From the NCBI GenBank assembly GCA_000469685.2, contig LS997565.1, positions 43,298,666-43,362,665 on the forward strand: a stretch of 64,000 bases of DNA. The letters run 5' to 3'. The notes beneath the pieces were generated by a model that searched no databases, had not been told where the DNA came from, and saw only the letters and a program-made list of their open reading frames with translations. How positions within the stretch are numbered: position 1 is the first letter of the stretch; each line of letters begins with the position of its first letter. The stretch is from Haemonchus contortus. Taxonomy: Eukaryota; Nematoda; Chromadorea; Rhabditida; Trichostrongylidae. Positions 62,060 to 64,000 of the stretch are shown here, in pieces. A program made the position numbers and the translations under genes.

Positions 62060-63000
62060 TACAATCACATGGTATTGGATGATGTCCGATAACGAAAACA
62101 TCCACCCACATGGGGTTTTTCTATGTACCCATACTCGACATGTATTTATTTTCGCCACTCGACAATCTTCACTATTGCAATGAAAGTAAAGAATGACTCA
62201 GACGAGTACAAAATCAACAAGTACTACAGTAATACTAGAAGAAAAGTGTTGTCAACACACAAAGGCTACCGGAAGTTTCAAGGATTCACTTATTTGCATA
62301 AATTTTGGGGTCATGGGTGTGGTTGCATGGAAAAAAGACGGTTAGCATCAAAGATCTAGCATAGCCAGTGAAGAAAGGTAGAGCAATGGGCCTCGGCAAT
62401 TCTCTTTCGAATGCGCCATGCATTTGCCATCCACTAGGGTCGTTTAGATAGTTTGAATGCCCGTTTGTCCGTCAGGTTGACAAAGAAAAAACAGCAGGTG
62501 CCTGTTGATCCTCACCTTGGAATGTCGGCCTGATTGACCGGGGAAAAGTCCAGTTCGAAGGAAGAGCTCAAAACTATGGCCGTTGGGAATGTCTTGAGGA
62601 ATCAGGGGACCACTAGCTCCCTCCAGAACCCAGCAGAAGGTTGGTCTGGTTCATTGGCAGGTGCACCTTCCCTTTTAAGACCTGCTGCCGTTACTCACTA
62701 TTAATAGTACGAGGGAAAGGCCGTAAAATTGACTTTGAGACCGGACGGGTTCCACAAAATAGCTATTTTTTTCTTCTGAATCGAAACCGCTCTTTGGTTC
62801 TATGAGTGCTATTCAACGAACTGAACGAAAAAAAGAGCGAAAACATTTCGTGGAATCATCGTTATGTGCAAAACAATCAGCTTCTCAGTTGAGATTCGAT
62901 CTAGCATCCTTGCAATGCTGGTGCCACCCCGGTCCTCTACACTACAGTCAAAGGATCAAATGATTACAAATTTCGTAAGGGTGTTCCCATGGCCTATCAA
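62060..63000. other. Upstream flank of the PALP gene, no gene seen
   Basis: Short frames only. The promoter of the PALP gene should lie here, but no recognisable element stands out. Confidence 0.35.
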
Positions 63001-63240
63001 ACCATATAGGTAGAGGTGATGTTGGGTGACCGCACTACTACATTTGTACGGTCTCTGTACGGTGTATAGAATACTAGATTGGTACCAGCCCAGGCCAACC
63101 AAGCTTTCTTCCCTCAAAGTAGGTTAATTGGTACCAGACTGGTTCGGGAGGATAAAAACACTGACATATTAATCGGCTGAAAACTGCAGGTCATTAGACC
63201 ATTTACGCATTCAAATGTCACTTAGATTCTGGATGAGATC
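63000..63240 (+). repeat. tRNA-derived SINE copy, plus, degraded head
   Basis: Blocks GATTGGTACCAGCCCAGGCCAACCAAGC, GGTTAATTGGTACCAGACTGG, GGAGGATAAAAACACTGACATATTAATCGGC and the tail AGATTCTGGATGAGATCG align in order with the copy at 24231. Confidence 0.75.
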
Positions 63241-63284
63241 GGATTCCGTTTCAAACCAACCCTTCTGCTCTCCGGAGTGTACCC

Positions 63285-63357
63285 TAATCTAGAATCTAGA
63301 ACTCTAGAATCTAGAATCTGTTTCTCTCCCAGTTCGCAGAGCGAACTGGGAGAAAAA
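63285..63357. repeat. CTAGAAT repeats followed by a hairpin
   Basis: Four TCTAGAA units (63288-63318) precede a perfect hairpin, TTCTCCCAGTTCGC-type stem with an AGA loop (about 63323-63356, stem CTCCCAGTTCGC/GCGAACTGGGAG). No coding frame or transposon end is evident. Confidence 0.7.
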
Positions 63358-64000
63358 CAGTGCAACCATAGAAAATTGTAGTAGTAAATCTGCTGAGAAA
63401 GTTGTGGATTGGGGGCCTTATTGACAGATCTTTCTTTTCTTTTTCTTTTTTTTGCCACGGACGGATTGCTCACTTTACTTCTATTGACAACCTATATATC
63501 CATACGATCGCACCCATTGCCTTTGAATGTACTGACCCGTGGGAATAGAAGACATTCATCACCTAACAGGCATTTTTTCCACGCATTTGATATTTTCTAG
63601 TAATTTATATGAGGATAAAAAGCTGACATGCAAATAGATATAAATAAAACAACCTCAAACATGGGTACATATTAAAATTACTCAACAAAATAAATGAATA
63701 CCCAATCAGCTCGGCGTTTAACAATGCCCTTTTGAGAACCCCCACGGTTCCACCTCCCATAATCGTTAATTTTATGTTAATTAGTTTATTGAAATGACTT
63801 GCAAAATTCAGACCCCAAACGCAAGACATCCATCGATCGGTTCACCCCAAACCAGTCTGACACCAGTCAATCCGTCCTAGCAATGAAATTCTTACATCAT
63901 TCCATTGAAGGGGCCGATCCCTAGAGCGTGCTATCCTATCTCCGCCTCGAAAACAGTTCAATGGTGACAGGCCCTGCGCAATTTTACCGCAATGCCACCA

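Noticed and set aside
1..64000. CRISPR arrays, bacterial operons, rRNA genes, integrated viruses
   Set aside because: No spaced direct-repeat array, no Shine-Dalgarno-type gene clusters, no rRNA-like blocks and no viral protein motif were found on either strand by eye.

Overview
The window is nuclear DNA of a nematode, most likely a clade V (strongylid/rhabditid) species. The evidence is many short exons with GT..AG borders, TTTCAG-type acceptors, acceptor-like sites just upstream of start codons as expected for spliced-leader trans-splicing, and nematode-like versions of several proteins. The species call is inference. No bacterial, viral or organellar signature was seen. Exon models were built by hand: every junction stated was checked for reading phase, but none against transcripts.

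Layout. (1) 1-4692, minus: a four-MBT-repeat chromatin protein of SFMBT type, running off the left edge inside a SLED-like domain. (2) 5497-12380, minus: a complete 12-exon DNAJB12/14-type Hsp40 (dnj-1 type, 411 aa). Its introns hold a mariner-type element (6032-6902) and a palindromic Tc1-type foldback element (8740-10308). (3) 12.4-18.2 kb: no recognised gene; two short palindromic elements with 8-bp target duplications and a larger diverged foldback. (4) 18260-20805, plus: a complete 10-exon DCP1 decapping activator (dcap-1 type, 344 aa). (5) 20.8-26.4 kb: no recognised gene; a 524-bp TA-flanked element, a SINE, and foldbacks near 25.2-25.5 kb. (6) 26462-27338, minus: a two-exon, 103-aa membrane protein. 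(7) 28-47.8 kb: about 20 kb of repeat-rich sequence with SINE copies and only unrecognised ORFs. (8) 49626-55991, plus: a 16-exon, 632-aa pseudokinase of STE11/MEKK-like fold with C-terminal membrane segments. (9) 57557-62057, minus: an 11-exon, 412-aa PLP-dependent (cysteine synthase/CBS-like, PALP) protein with a signal peptide. (10) 62.1-64 kb: SINE and hairpin remnants.

The five well-resolved genes are unrelated in function (chromatin reading, ER-membrane chaperoning, mRNA decapping, a probable membrane signalling scaffold, secretory-pathway amino-acid/sulfur chemistry) and lie on both strands, so no operon is evident. The most distinctive features are the membrane-tethered pseudokinase, the SFMBT+SLED gene, and the density of palindromic elements: at least six inverted-repeat structures, four with identifiable target-site duplications, plus ten copies of a tRNA-derived SINE.
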